Source: Bradyrhizobium sp. WBAH42 (lineage in GTDB: Bacteria > Pseudomonadota > Alphaproteobacteria > Rhizobiales > Xanthobacteraceae). Taken from it: a stretch of DNA of 64,000 nucleotides. The notes beneath the pieces are model-generated. The model was not told where the DNA came from. It did not search any database and saw nothing but the letters and a program-made list of their open reading frames with translations. Below, piece after piece: positions 32,568 through 40,525 of this stretch. The DNA lies in NCBI RefSeq assembly GCF_024585265.1, contig NZ_CP036533.1, forward strand, positions 3,357,001 to 3,421,000. Direction: 5' to 3'. Position 1 is the first letter of the stretch. Every line of letters starts with the position of its first letter. The translations under genes were made by a program, and so were the position numbers.

Positions 32568-34196
32568 ATGCGCCGATCAATCGATACTGGACCCAGGGAT
32601 CGAGAAAACACCCGGATAGAAGACGCGGCGGGGGAGCTCGGTCACGAGTCGCTCGAGACGGGCAGATGGGTAGCCAAGGACGGCTCGCCGATCGGCTTTT
32701 CACCGACCCCATTGGATCCTGAGACCCAGGATGTCGATCCGGAGGAGGCAACATCGGGCAGTTCGCTCGTTGCGGCTGTCGTTCTGGTCCCCCTCATCTT
32801 CATTGGGGTGACCCTGCTCGGTGCTTTCGACCCGTTCAAGGCACAAACGACTCTCGAAATGACACGCATTGACGGCGGGAGCGCCGCCGGCCTCGACCAG
32901 CGGCCGGACATCGGGACCGGATCGCTAGCACTCCTTCAGAGCGAAACGTCCGAGGTCCTGGTGCAGGCGGTCTCGGCAAGCACGGCGGGACCTCGACAAC
33001 GGCTCGACGCCGACGCTCCGCGCAGTGACGCGCTCTCCGGTGAGCTGGCCGGCGCGCGCAGCGAGCTTGACGAGGCGGTCCAGCGCACGCACGCGGCGGA
33101 AATTGCCGCGGAGGAGCTGCGGCAGTCGCTTCAACAGGAGCAGGCCCGCGGCGCCGCCTTCGCGGACGAACTTGCCGGAACCCGCCGCGAAATCGAGGCC
33201 CGTATCGCGCAGGCGCGCGACGCGGACGAGGCGGCCACGCAGCAGAGGGATGCGGCGGCGTGGGAGATCGCTGAACTTCGGCAGTCCCTGCAGCAGGAGC
33301 GGGAGAAGAGCGCTGTCCAGGCGAAGCGAGTGAGCGCCGCGCAGGCGCTAGCGGCAAGCGCCGAGCAAGAACGCTACGAGGCGCAGTCACGCGCCGCGGC
33401 GCTCGCGAGCGAGCTGGCCGGCATGGCTCGCGGATCGGCTCAGGCCGACAATGCGGCGGCGGAGCAAAGCGAGGCGGCGGGACGGGAGATCGCGGAATTG
33501 CGGCAGTCCCTGCAGCGGGAGCGCGACAAGAACGCAGCCCTCGCACAACAGGAGGACGCTGCGCGGTCGGCAACGGAGAACGCCGAGCACCAACGCCGTG
33601 CCTTCGAAGAGGCCCAGGCTCACGTTGCCGCGCTGGAGGGCAAACTTGCGCAAATGCGCGGAGACATCGAAACCCTGAACGAGCATCTGCGCGAGGCGAA
33701 CGATGCAGCCTCGCAGCAGAGACAGGCGGCGAACCGGGAGATCGCCGAATTGCGGCAGTCGCTGCACCAGGAGCGGAGCAGGACTGAAGCCAGGGAGAGA
33801 AGCCTCGCCTCGGTATCGCGCCTCACCGATGAGCGCGCCCCGGTTGCGCAAAGAAACGACGGTCCGATTCCATCGACGGCGCAGAACGTGACCGCAGCGG
33901 AGCCGCCGACGAGTCCAGGCCAGGACGAAGTGGAGGCCCGATTGATCCCGCGTGCCAGAGCGTTGCTCGATCAGGGCAATATCGGTGCAGCGCGGATTGT
34001 CCTCGAGCTCGCTGCCGAGAAGAACATCGCGCAGGCGACCTTCATGCTCGCGGAGACATATGATCCCGCGGTTCTGTCCGCTTGGGGGGCCTATGGAACG
34101 CGCGGCGAGGCGGCCAAGGCGCGAGAGCTCTACGCGAAGGCACAGAGGAGCGGCATCCGCGGAGCCAAGGAACGACTGGATGCATTGCATCACTGA
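32568..34196 (+). CDS. Membrane-anchored coiled-coil protein with Sel1-like C-terminus
   Basis: A 542-residue protein in four parts. It has a ~65-residue acidic cytoplasmic N-terminus, one membrane helix (~67-88, SLVAAVVLVPLIFIGVTLLG) and a long Ala/Glu/Arg/Gln coiled coil (~115-420). The C-terminal ~85 residues (RARALLDQGNIGAARIVLELAA ... KARELYAKAQ) look like Sel1/TPR helical repeats. The coiled coil holds four copies of an ELRQSLQQER-type unit, two of them nearly identical at DNA level, so it grew by duplication. The coiled coil is predicted to be periplasmic, where it might bridge the envelope. It is followed by three exported-protein genes on the same strand. No function is known. Confidence 0.7.
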   Translation: MRRSIDTGPRDRENTRIEDAAGELGHESLETGRWVAKDGSPIGFSPTPLDPETQDVDPEEATSGSSLVAAVVLVPLIFIGVTLLGAFDPFKAQTTLEMTRIDGGSAAGLDQRPDIGTGSLALLQSETSEVLVQAVSASTAGPRQRLDADAPRSDALSGELAGARSELDEAVQRTHAAEIAAEELRQSLQQEQARGAAFADELAGTRREIEARIAQARDADEAATQQRDAAAWEIAELRQSLQQEREKSAVQAKRVSAAQALAASAEQERYEAQSRAAALASELAGMARGSAQADNAAAEQSEAAGREIAELRQSLQRERDKNAALAQQEDAARSATENAEHQRRAFEEAQAHVAALEGKLAQMRGDIETLNEHLREANDAASQQRQAANREIAELRQSLHQERSRTEARERSLASVSRLTDERAPVAQRNDGPIPSTAQNVTAAEPPTSPGQDEVEARLIPRARALLDQGNIGAARIVLELAAEKNIAQATFMLAETYDPAVLSAWGAYGTRGEAAKARELYAKAQRSGIRGAKERLDALHH

Positions 34197-34258
34197 GCGT
34201 GGGCTTTGCATTCATGCTGGGACGAGTGGTTGCAGTGGGTCATCCGGAAAGGAACGAC

Positions 34259-35293
34259 ATGAACAAGGTGCCAAGGTCGCTCTCGTCGCTCCTGCTCGTC
34301 GCGCTGGTGCCGATTGCCGTGCTGCTTCAACCGGCTTGCCTGGAAGCGCAAACCGCAAGATCTGCCAAGGCGGATGCACGAGGGCCGCTCCCTCAGGAGA
34401 GAGAAAAGGACCGGATGAACGCCTGGACCGTCGGGCTCGCCGGCGGTCTGCTCGAGGGCGCGCCGATTCGTCTCGCCGCAGAAATGGCCCGTGTCGTCGA
34501 CGACGGAGCAGAGCTGCATCTGCTGCCGATCGTCACCCGGGGCGCCACCGACAATCTGAATGCGCTGCTCTATCTGCGTGGTGTCGATACCGCGATCATC
34601 AATTCCGATGCGCTCGACGAGTACAAGCTTCAGGTTCCGCAGATCCAAAGCCGCATTACCTACCTGCTCAATCTGTTCCCGTCCGAGCTGCACATCTTCG
34701 TACGGCCGGAGATCACGAGCCTGCAGGACCTTGCCGGCAAGAAAGTGAACTTCAATACCCAGGGCACCGCAGCCGCCTATTCCGGACCGCTGATCTTCAG
34801 CCGCCTCGGCATCGACGTCGACAAGACGTTCATTCCGCATCAGCTTGCCCTGGAACAGATGCGCAAGGGTGAGATGTCGGCCGCAGTGTTCATCACGTCG
34901 AAGCCCGTCGACGCCTTCGTACGCGGTCGTTGGGAGGCCGGATTCAAGTTTCTCCCGGTCCACTACGACAGGAGATTCGAGGATTATTATCTGCCCGCGA
35001 CGTTGGACGCGATCGAGTATCCCAATCTGATCAAGCAGGGCGACCGGGTCTCGACCATCGCGGTGCCGACGGCGCTCGTTGCGTTCAACTGGCGGCCGGG
35101 CTCGAATCGCTATCAACGGGTGGCGCGCCTCGTCGACTACCTGTTCTCGCGGATCGACCGCCTGCAGGCACCAGGCTTTGATCCGAAATGGCGGTCGATC
35201 AATCTTGCCGCAACCATCCCGGGGCTGACCCGCTTCCAGGCAGCGCAGGAATGGCTGGATCGCCAGGCGCGCAGCGCCCAGGCGAAGCCATGA
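34259..35293 (+). CDS. TAXI-family (TRAP-associated) solute-binding protein
   Basis: A 344-residue exported protein with a signal peptide after MNKVPRSLSSLLLVALVP. The mature part matches TAXI proteins: LAGGLLEGAPIRLAAEMARV, INSDALDEYK and LAGKKVNFNTQGTAAAYSGPLIFSRLGID. TAXI proteins normally feed a DctQM-type TRAP permease, but none is adjacent; the nearest TRAP permease, ~6 kb away, has its own DctP. The position in an envelope cluster suggests a sensory or scaffold role. ATG 34259 follows AAAGGAA. The stop overlaps the next start (ATGA). Confidence 0.78.
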   Translation: MNKVPRSLSSLLLVALVPIAVLLQPACLEAQTARSAKADARGPLPQEREKDRMNAWTVGLAGGLLEGAPIRLAAEMARVVDDGAELHLLPIVTRGATDNLNALLYLRGVDTAIINSDALDEYKLQVPQIQSRITYLLNLFPSELHIFVRPEITSLQDLAGKKVNFNTQGTAAAYSGPLIFSRLGIDVDKTFIPHQLALEQMRKGEMSAAVFITSKPVDAFVRGRWEAGFKFLPVHYDRRFEDYYLPATLDAIEYPNLIKQGDRVSTIAVPTALVAFNWRPGSNRYQRVARLVDYLFSRIDRLQAPGFDPKWRSINLAATIPGLTRFQAAQEWLDRQARSAQAKP

Positions 35294-35919
35294 ACACTGC
35301 CGTTGCCCCGCTCGCCGTCGTCTTCAACGTTGCCTGCGGAATTGCTTACGCGCAAAGCGCGAGCGATTCCATGGAAGCACTTCGGGCTTGTTCGGGAATG
35401 GACGGATCGGCCCGGCTGGAATGTCTTCAAGAGTCATCACGCAAGTTGTCACCGCTTGCCCGGCGGGTGTCGGACGATAACTGGCTGGTCAGCGAGACCA
35501 CCTCGCCGGTCGACTATTCGCCGATCGTCACCGCCATCACATCCTCTGTCGGCGGCTCCGATGGAGCCGCCATGCAGCTCGCAATCCACTGCCGCAAAGG
35601 CCGCACCGAAGTCACGATTGCCGGACCGGCGCTGTCACGGAGCGCCAACGAATACGTCATCTCCTTTCGGCTGAATGCGGACACGCCAACGCAACTCGCG
35701 GCAGCGTCGCCGTCATTCGGCTCCGGCGTCGCTTTCGGGGGCGACGTCGTAAAGTTGCTGAACGCGCTACCCGACGAAGGTCACATCGTTGTGCGCCTTT
35801 TCGCCCGCACTGGTCAGGTGCAAGACGGACAATTCCTGCTCAGCGGATTTGGGAACGTGCGCAAGAGAATGGCGGCTGCATGCAAATGGCCACATAGCGT
35901 CGCCAGACCAGGAAGGTGA
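35290..35919 (+). CDS. Exported protein resembling type VI secretion-associated TagO/VasI
   Basis: A 209-residue secreted protein with a signal peptide ending near AYAQS. After it come a Cys pair (ACSGMDGSARLECLQE) and a W-x3-SETTSPVDYSP segment leading into a beta-rich domain with RKRMAAACKWP at the end. This arrangement resembles the VasI/TagO family, a judgement by eye only. No other type VI genes are visible. It is translationally coupled to the TAXI protein (ATGA) and precedes a secreted DsrE-family gene. Confidence 0.5.
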   Translation: MNTAVAPLAVVFNVACGIAYAQSASDSMEALRACSGMDGSARLECLQESSRKLSPLARRVSDDNWLVSETTSPVDYSPIVTAITSSVGGSDGAAMQLAIHCRKGRTEVTIAGPALSRSANEYVISFRLNADTPTQLAAASPSFGSGVAFGGDVVKLLNALPDEGHIVVRLFARTGQVQDGQFLLSGFGNVRKRMAAACKWPHSVARPGR

Positions 35920-35943
35920 TGGTCAGGAAACGGGAGACACGAG

Positions 35944-36561
35944 ATGATCAATCCGAAATTGGCGATGGCAGCGATCGGCGGCCTGGCGATGGTGCTTCTG
36001 GTCGTACCAAGCGTGCAGGCGCAGCAGGACAACCAGTTGAATCCGCACTCGAGCGCGACGAATCAAGTAAGCGATCCGAAGCAACCGAGTAGACAGGCGC
36101 AGGCGAGCAAGCCGGGACAGACTCGCACGGGCAAGCAAACCGCTGCGACCAGGGCGGCGATGGCTCAGGCGACAAAGGCCGAGATCGCCAAAAAGCCGCA
36201 TCAGCTGATATTGCAGGTCAATTCCAACGACCCCGCGATGATGAACCTCACGCTCAACAATGCGAGCAATGTCGCTCAATATTACCGCGATCTCGGTGAA
36301 CCAGTGTCGATCGAGATCGTCACCTTTGGTCCGGGTCTTCATATGCTGCGCGATGATACCTCGCCGGTAAAGCCACGCATCGAGGTGCTCGCGATGAGCA
36401 ATCCCGAAATCTCCTTCAAAGCCTGCGGCAATACCCAGGACAATATGCGGAAGGCGGAGAGCAAGGACATCAATCTGATTCCTCAGGCGACGGTGGTCAA
36501 ATCGGGTGTCGTCCGCGTCATGGAGCTGCAGGAACAGGGCTGGAGCTACGTCAAGCCCTGA
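35944..36561 (+). CDS. Secreted DsrE/DsrF-like protein
   Basis: A 205-residue protein. It has a signal peptide (cleavage after VQAQ), a ~60-residue Gln/Ser/Lys-rich linker and a DsrE-like domain from about residue 85. That domain has VNSNDPAMMNLTLNNASNV, then IVTFGPGLHMLRDD and FKACGNTQ with the single conserved Cys. Cytoplasmic DsrE relatives relay sulfur; an exported version could bind or transfer sulfur in the periplasm (inference). It ends the four-gene cluster and faces a SulP anion transporter on the other strand. Confidence 0.75.
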   Translation: MINPKLAMAAIGGLAMVLLVVPSVQAQQDNQLNPHSSATNQVSDPKQPSRQAQASKPGQTRTGKQTAATRAAMAQATKAEIAKKPHQLILQVNSNDPAMMNLTLNNASNVAQYYRDLGEPVSIEIVTFGPGLHMLRDDTSPVKPRIEVLAMSNPEISFKACGNTQDNMRKAESKDINLIPQATVVKSGVVRVMELQEQGWSYVKP

Positions 36562-36642
36562 GGTCCGGCGGTATGGGGCCATCGGATGCGCGGCTGGAGC
36601 ATGATGGCGTGAGGCTTGATCGCTGCGCCGACGGAGGTGCAC

Positions 36643-36665
36643 TCCCTCTCCCGCAAGCGGGGAGG
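36643..36665. repeat. Partial copy of the CTCTCCCGC repeat
   Basis: CCCTCTCCCGCAAGCGGGGAGG is an imperfect half of the same palindrome family found near 18.58 kb. It lies in the 180-bp gap between the DsrE-family gene and the convergent SulP gene and may act as a transcript end. Confidence 0.4.
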
Positions 36666-36743
36666 CCGCGGCAGCCGTTTCGACGCAAAGCCATTCCGCT
36701 TTGGCAGGACATCTCGGCTCCGACGATCGGTTTCGCTCTCGCT

Positions 36744-38495
36744 CTACAATCCGACGGGCTGCGAACCGACCTTGACCTGATCTTCCCAGTCCTCCCATTC
36801 GACATTGTTGATGTCCAGGTAGCTCGAGACCGCCGAGCCGATGGTCGGAAAGAACTGGGCTTCGCCGACCTGCGCATACAAACCAAACCGCTTCAGCTTG
36901 TCCTTCACGGGATCCTTGAGCTCGGCAAAGCATAGTTCGATGCCCCTGGCGTGCAGCGCCTTGTCCAGTTCGGCAACGGTATCGCAGGCGGTGACGTCTA
37001 CGCTCGTGACCGGTTCGGCGGCGACGACCAGCCAGCGCACGGGCGTCGGCGATTTTTCGACCGCGGCCAAAATACGCTCCTTGAAGAACTCGGCATTGGC
37101 GAAGAACAGCGGCGCGTCCCAGCGGAACAGCACCAGTCCGGGTATCAGGCGGGCATCGGGATATCTCGTGATGTCGTGATAGCCCTTGACGCCGTGCGCC
37201 CGCCCCAGAATCGCGGAGTGTGGACGCCAGCCGTCCCACAGAAACTCGGCAATGGCCACCGCGATGGCGAGGCCGATTCCCGGAATCGCGCCCAGCACGG
37301 CCACGCCGACGAAGCAGAGCACGGTCAACCAGAATTCCCAGCGCTGGATTCGGTAGATCCGTTTGAGATCACCGATCTCGATCAGACCGATCGCGGCTGC
37401 GATCACCACGGCGGCCAATGCGGCATTCGGCAGGTGCTGCAACAGGTTTGGCGCAGCCAACAGAAGGAACGCGATCGCAAGCGCGCCGACGACGCAGGTG
37501 AGTTGGGTGCGGGCGCCGGCCGCTTCGGCAACGGGCGTGCGCGAGGAGCTGCTGCTGATCGGAAAGCCCTGAAAAAACCCGGTTGCCAGGTTGGCGGCGC
37601 CGAGACCCACCATCTCCTGGTTCGGATCGACCTTGTCGCCCAAGCGAGCAGCATAGGTTCGCGACAACACGCTGGTATCGGCGAACGAGACCAGAGCGAT
37701 GGCGCAGCCGCCGGCCAGCACGGGGATCAGATCGCTATAGCCGATCCTGGGGATGGAGAAGGCCGGCAGCCCCTGGGGGAGTGGCCCCAGGACTTTCACA
37801 CCATAACCGGTTCCCAGGTCGAGGAGTGAGACGACAAGCGTCGCTCCGACGACGGCGATCAGGATTCCCGGCAGTCGTTTGTTGTCCTTGAGCAGCAGGA
37901 TGACCATCAACGTGCCAAGTCCGACTGCGAATGCGGCCCAATTGATCTTGCCATCGCCGATCCCAACGGCGATCGCCCACAGGTCTCTCAGCGGTCCTTC
38001 GCTTTCGATCGAGAAGCCGAGCAGCTTTGGCAGCTGGCTGATCAAAACGGTCAGCGCGATCCCGTTCATGTAGCCGTATCGGATCGGCTTGGACAGCAGC
38101 TCGGTCACGAACCCCAACCGTGCGATGCCCGCTACAACGAGCACCGCTCCGGAAACGAGCGCCATCATCGCGGCAAGCATGGCCGCGCGGACCGGATCGC
38201 CGCCGGACAAGGGGACAATGACACCGAGGATGACGGCGGCCAGCGCCGAGTCGGGTCCGAGCACGATGATGCGGCTCGGACCGAACATCGCGTAGGCCAG
38301 AAGCGGGACGATGGTCGCGTAGAGGCCATGGATGCCCGGCAGTCCGGACGCCACGGCATAGGCGATCCCGACCGGGACCAGCATGGTCGCCAGCACGAGA
38401 CCTGCGAATACATCATGCCGAAGCCAATCAGCTTCGTAGTGGCGAAGCGTGTTGATCCCGGGCACCCAACGCGTCCAACCGTTCACCGCGCGCAC
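36744..38495 (-). CDS. SulP-family inorganic anion transporter with STAS domain
   Basis: A 583-residue protein with 11-12 helices. The SulP signature lies near the N-terminus (VGIAYAVASGLPGIHGLYATIVP). The core motif SFADTSVLSRTYAARLG and FFQGFPISSSSSRTPVAEAAGA lie in the middle, and a STAS domain (~450-565) includes LVLFRWDAPLFFANAEFF. It would import sulfate, bicarbonate or another anion. A perfect FixK2-type box is 56 bp upstream of the ATG, which suggests low-oxygen control. It converges on the DsrE-containing cluster. Confidence 0.9.
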   Translation of the reverse strand: MRAVNGWTRWVPGINTLRHYEADWLRHDVFAGLVLATMLVPVGIAYAVASGLPGIHGLYATIVPLLAYAMFGPSRIIVLGPDSALAAVILGVIVPLSGGDPVRAAMLAAMMALVSGAVLVVAGIARLGFVTELLSKPIRYGYMNGIALTVLISQLPKLLGFSIESEGPLRDLWAIAVGIGDGKINWAAFAVGLGTLMVILLLKDNKRLPGILIAVVGATLVVSLLDLGTGYGVKVLGPLPQGLPAFSIPRIGYSDLIPVLAGGCAIALVSFADTSVLSRTYAARLGDKVDPNQEMVGLGAANLATGFFQGFPISSSSSRTPVAEAAGARTQLTCVVGALAIAFLLLAAPNLLQHLPNAALAAVVIAAAIGLIEIGDLKRIYRIQRWEFWLTVLCFVGVAVLGAIPGIGLAIAVAIAEFLWDGWRPHSAILGRAHGVKGYHDITRYPDARLIPGLVLFRWDAPLFFANAEFFKERILAAVEKSPTPVRWLVVAAEPVTSVDVTACDTVAELDKALHARGIELCFAELKDPVKDKLKRFGLYAQVGEAQFFPTIGSAVSSYLDINNVEWEDWEDQVKVGSQPVGL

Positions 38496-38551
38496 TCTCG
38501 TGTCGGTTCGCCGATAGCGCGCGAGGATCTCGCAACGGCTCGACCGTCCGC

Positions 38552-38565
38552 TTGACGCAAATCAA
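38552..38565 (-). promoter_or_regulatory. FixK2/FNR-type box upstream of sulP
   Basis: TTGACGCAAATCAA is a perfect TTGA-N6-TCAA palindrome, 56 bp from the SulP start codon. A start site at -40.5 spacing leaves a ~22-nt leader. The next gene on the other side converges on this region, so SulP is the only adjacent target. Confidence 0.75.
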
Positions 38566-38632
38566 CGTTGTCGATGCCTCGACCCTTCCGCGGCGCAGCA
38601 ATGCTTGGGACGTGCATGAAGAGCGTGCGGTT

Positions 38633-39376
38633 CTAGAACTGATACCGCCGCAGTCCTCCATCCACCGGGATCACCGTGCCCGTGATGTACCGCGCCACCG
38701 GCGAGGCCAGGAACACCGCGAGTGCGGCCAGATCGTCCGGCTCGCCCCAATAGCCGACCGGGATCTCCTCCTCGGCAAAGCGCTCGCGGTAATCCGGCGG
38801 GTAGTTGCGGCGGATCTGCTCGCTCATGATGCGGCCGGGCGGGATGCAGTTGATGGTGATGCCGTGCTTGCCGATCTCGCGCGAGAGCCCCTTGGCCCAG
38901 GCGTGCACGGCGGCTTTGGCGGCGAAAGCGGCATTGAGGCCCTCCGGCTCCGACTTGCCGGTGATGTTGACGATGCGGCCCCATTTGCGCTCGATCATCT
39001 GCGGCAGCAGTGCATGCGCGATGCGGCGGTAGCTGGTGAAGTTGAGCGCGATCGCCTCGTCCCATTTGCTGTCGGGCGCATCGACGGGCAGGGGACGGCT
39101 GCCGCCGGCATTGTTGACGAGGATGTCGACATGGCCGAGCTCCTCCACGGCAAAGGCCGCGATGGTCTCGGCGGCGTCCTTGGCCATCACGTCCTGCGCG
39201 AACGGGATGATCAATCCGCCGCCGACCTCTTTCACCAGCTCGGCGAGGAGATCGGTGCGGCGCGCCACGCCGATGACACGCACGCCTTCGGCGGCGAGGC
39301 CCTTGGCGATGGCGCGGCCGATGCCGATGCTCGCGCCAGTGACGACAGCGGTTTTCGATGTGAGCCCGAGGTCCAT
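38633..39376 (-). CDS. SDR-family oxidoreductase lacking the catalytic Tyr
   Basis: A 247-residue short-chain dehydrogenase/reductase. The N-terminal TGASIGIGRAIAKGL (TGxxxGIG cofactor motif), NNAGG and the C-terminal YITGTVIPVDGGL are normal. At the active site the usual Ser...YxxxK reads GLNAAFAAKAAVHAW. The Lys is present, but the residue four before it is Ala, so the catalytic Tyr is missing and only a Phe lies beside it. It may use an altered mechanism or act as a non-enzymatic binder. The start at 39376 is preferred, since the upstream in-frame extension does not look like protein. Confidence 0.82.
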   Translation of the reverse strand: MDLGLTSKTAVVTGASIGIGRAIAKGLAAEGVRVIGVARRTDLLAELVKEVGGGLIIPFAQDVMAKDAAETIAAFAVEELGHVDILVNNAGGSRPLPVDAPDSKWDEAIALNFTSYRRIAHALLPQMIERKWGRIVNITGKSEPEGLNAAFAAKAAVHAWAKGLSREIGKHGITINCIPPGRIMSEQIRRNYPPDYRERFAEEEIPVGYWGEPDDLAALAVFLASPVARYITGTVIPVDGGLRRYQF

Positions 39377-39558
39377 GGTCGCACGCTTTCTTGGTCCTGC
39401 TTGTGTTTTGTTGTTGGTTTCCTGCCCTGTCCCGCGGGCTTGCGAATTGCCCGAGCGGGACGAGCAGTGGTAACCAAGAGGCTTGCCGAAGGACAAGAGC
39501 CTTTTTTTAAGGACAAAAGCCTTGGCGAAGGAAATACGAAAAACAAGGGCGTCGAAGG

Positions 39559-40329
39559 ATGGTCTGGGATCCGCAGCAATATCTGAAGTTCTCCGGCCAT
39601 CGGCTCCGGCCCGCCGTCGACCTGTTGCTGCGGATACCGGATTTTGCCCCGCGCGCGATCGCCGATCTCGGCGCCGGCGCCGGCAACGTCACCAAGTTAA
39701 TCGGGGAGCGCTGGCCTGAGGCGCGCGTGACCGGTGTCGAGGGCTCGGCCGAGATGGTTGCGGCGGGACGCAGGGCCGCCCCTGACGTGGAATGGTCACA
39801 TGAAGATCTCGGCCATTGGAGTCCCGCCGGACAGTACGACTTGATCTATTCCAATGCCGCACTGCACTGGCTGCCCAATCACGCAGCACTGTTTCCGTCG
39901 CTGATGGAGAAGGTGACGCCAGGAGGCATGCTCGCGGTGCAGATGCCGCGCAATTTCCTCGCGCCTTCGCATGTGCTGATCGGCGAGACCGCGCTCGACG
40001 GCCCATGGCGGTCCAAGGTGGAGCATCTCGTCGCCCCGCCCCCGGTGGAAGGGCCGGCCTTCTATCACGATCTGCTCGCGCCGATGTCGGCGAACATCGA
40101 CATCTGGGAAACCGAATATCTGCAGGTGCTCGAAGGCGACAACCCCGTGAAGGAATGGACCAAGGGCACTTGGCTGACGCGCTATCTCGACGTTCTGCAA
40201 GGCGAGGAAAAAGCCGCGTTCGAAGCCGCCTACGGGATGCGCGTCGCAAAGGCCTATCCGAAGAATGCGGCGGGGCAGACGCTGTTCCCGTTCCGCCGCC
40301 TCTTCATGGTCGCGCAGCTCAAGGGCTGA
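39559..40329 (+). CDS. tam: Trans-aconitate 2-methyltransferase
   Basis: A 256-residue SAM-dependent methyltransferase close to Tam in length and motifs: MVWDPQQYLKFSGHRLRPAVDLL at the start, IADLGAGAGNVTKLI (SAM binding), IYSNAALHWLPNH and the C-terminal LFPFRRLFMVA. Tam methylates trans-aconitate, a spontaneous isomer that inhibits aconitase. It is transcribed alone, and the 182-bp gap to the divergent SDR gene shows only a poly-T/poly-A patch near 39.5 kb. Confidence 0.88.
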   Translation: MVWDPQQYLKFSGHRLRPAVDLLLRIPDFAPRAIADLGAGAGNVTKLIGERWPEARVTGVEGSAEMVAAGRRAAPDVEWSHEDLGHWSPAGQYDLIYSNAALHWLPNHAALFPSLMEKVTPGGMLAVQMPRNFLAPSHVLIGETALDGPWRSKVEHLVAPPPVEGPAFYHDLLAPMSANIDIWETEYLQVLEGDNPVKEWTKGTWLTRYLDVLQGEEKAAFEAAYGMRVAKAYPKNAAGQTLFPFRRLFMVAQLKG

Positions 40330-40525
40330 TGGCACTGCCGCAATGCGGCATAAGCGATCGTCCCCTTGGACTCGCGCGGGCACCGGCTTGCGCATCTGGC
40401 GGTCGCCACGTTAGCTTGGCTGCGGCAAATTGGGCTTAGGTCTAGTTGTTCGGCTGGCGGATTGCTGCCACTACTCGCCTGAAAAACAAGAAGAACCCGG
40501 TTAGAGGTTGTTGGGAGGTACGTTC

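Noticed and set aside
39483..39496. TTGCCGAAGGACAA as a FixK2 box between the SDR and tam genes
   Set aside because: The right half-site is ACAA instead of TCAA or GCAA, and GC-type half-sites are common by chance.
40375..40395. Possible second sigma-54 promoter (GGCAC...TTGC) before the TRAP genes
   Set aside because: The distance between the GG and GC elements is one base too short, and the -24 T is missing.
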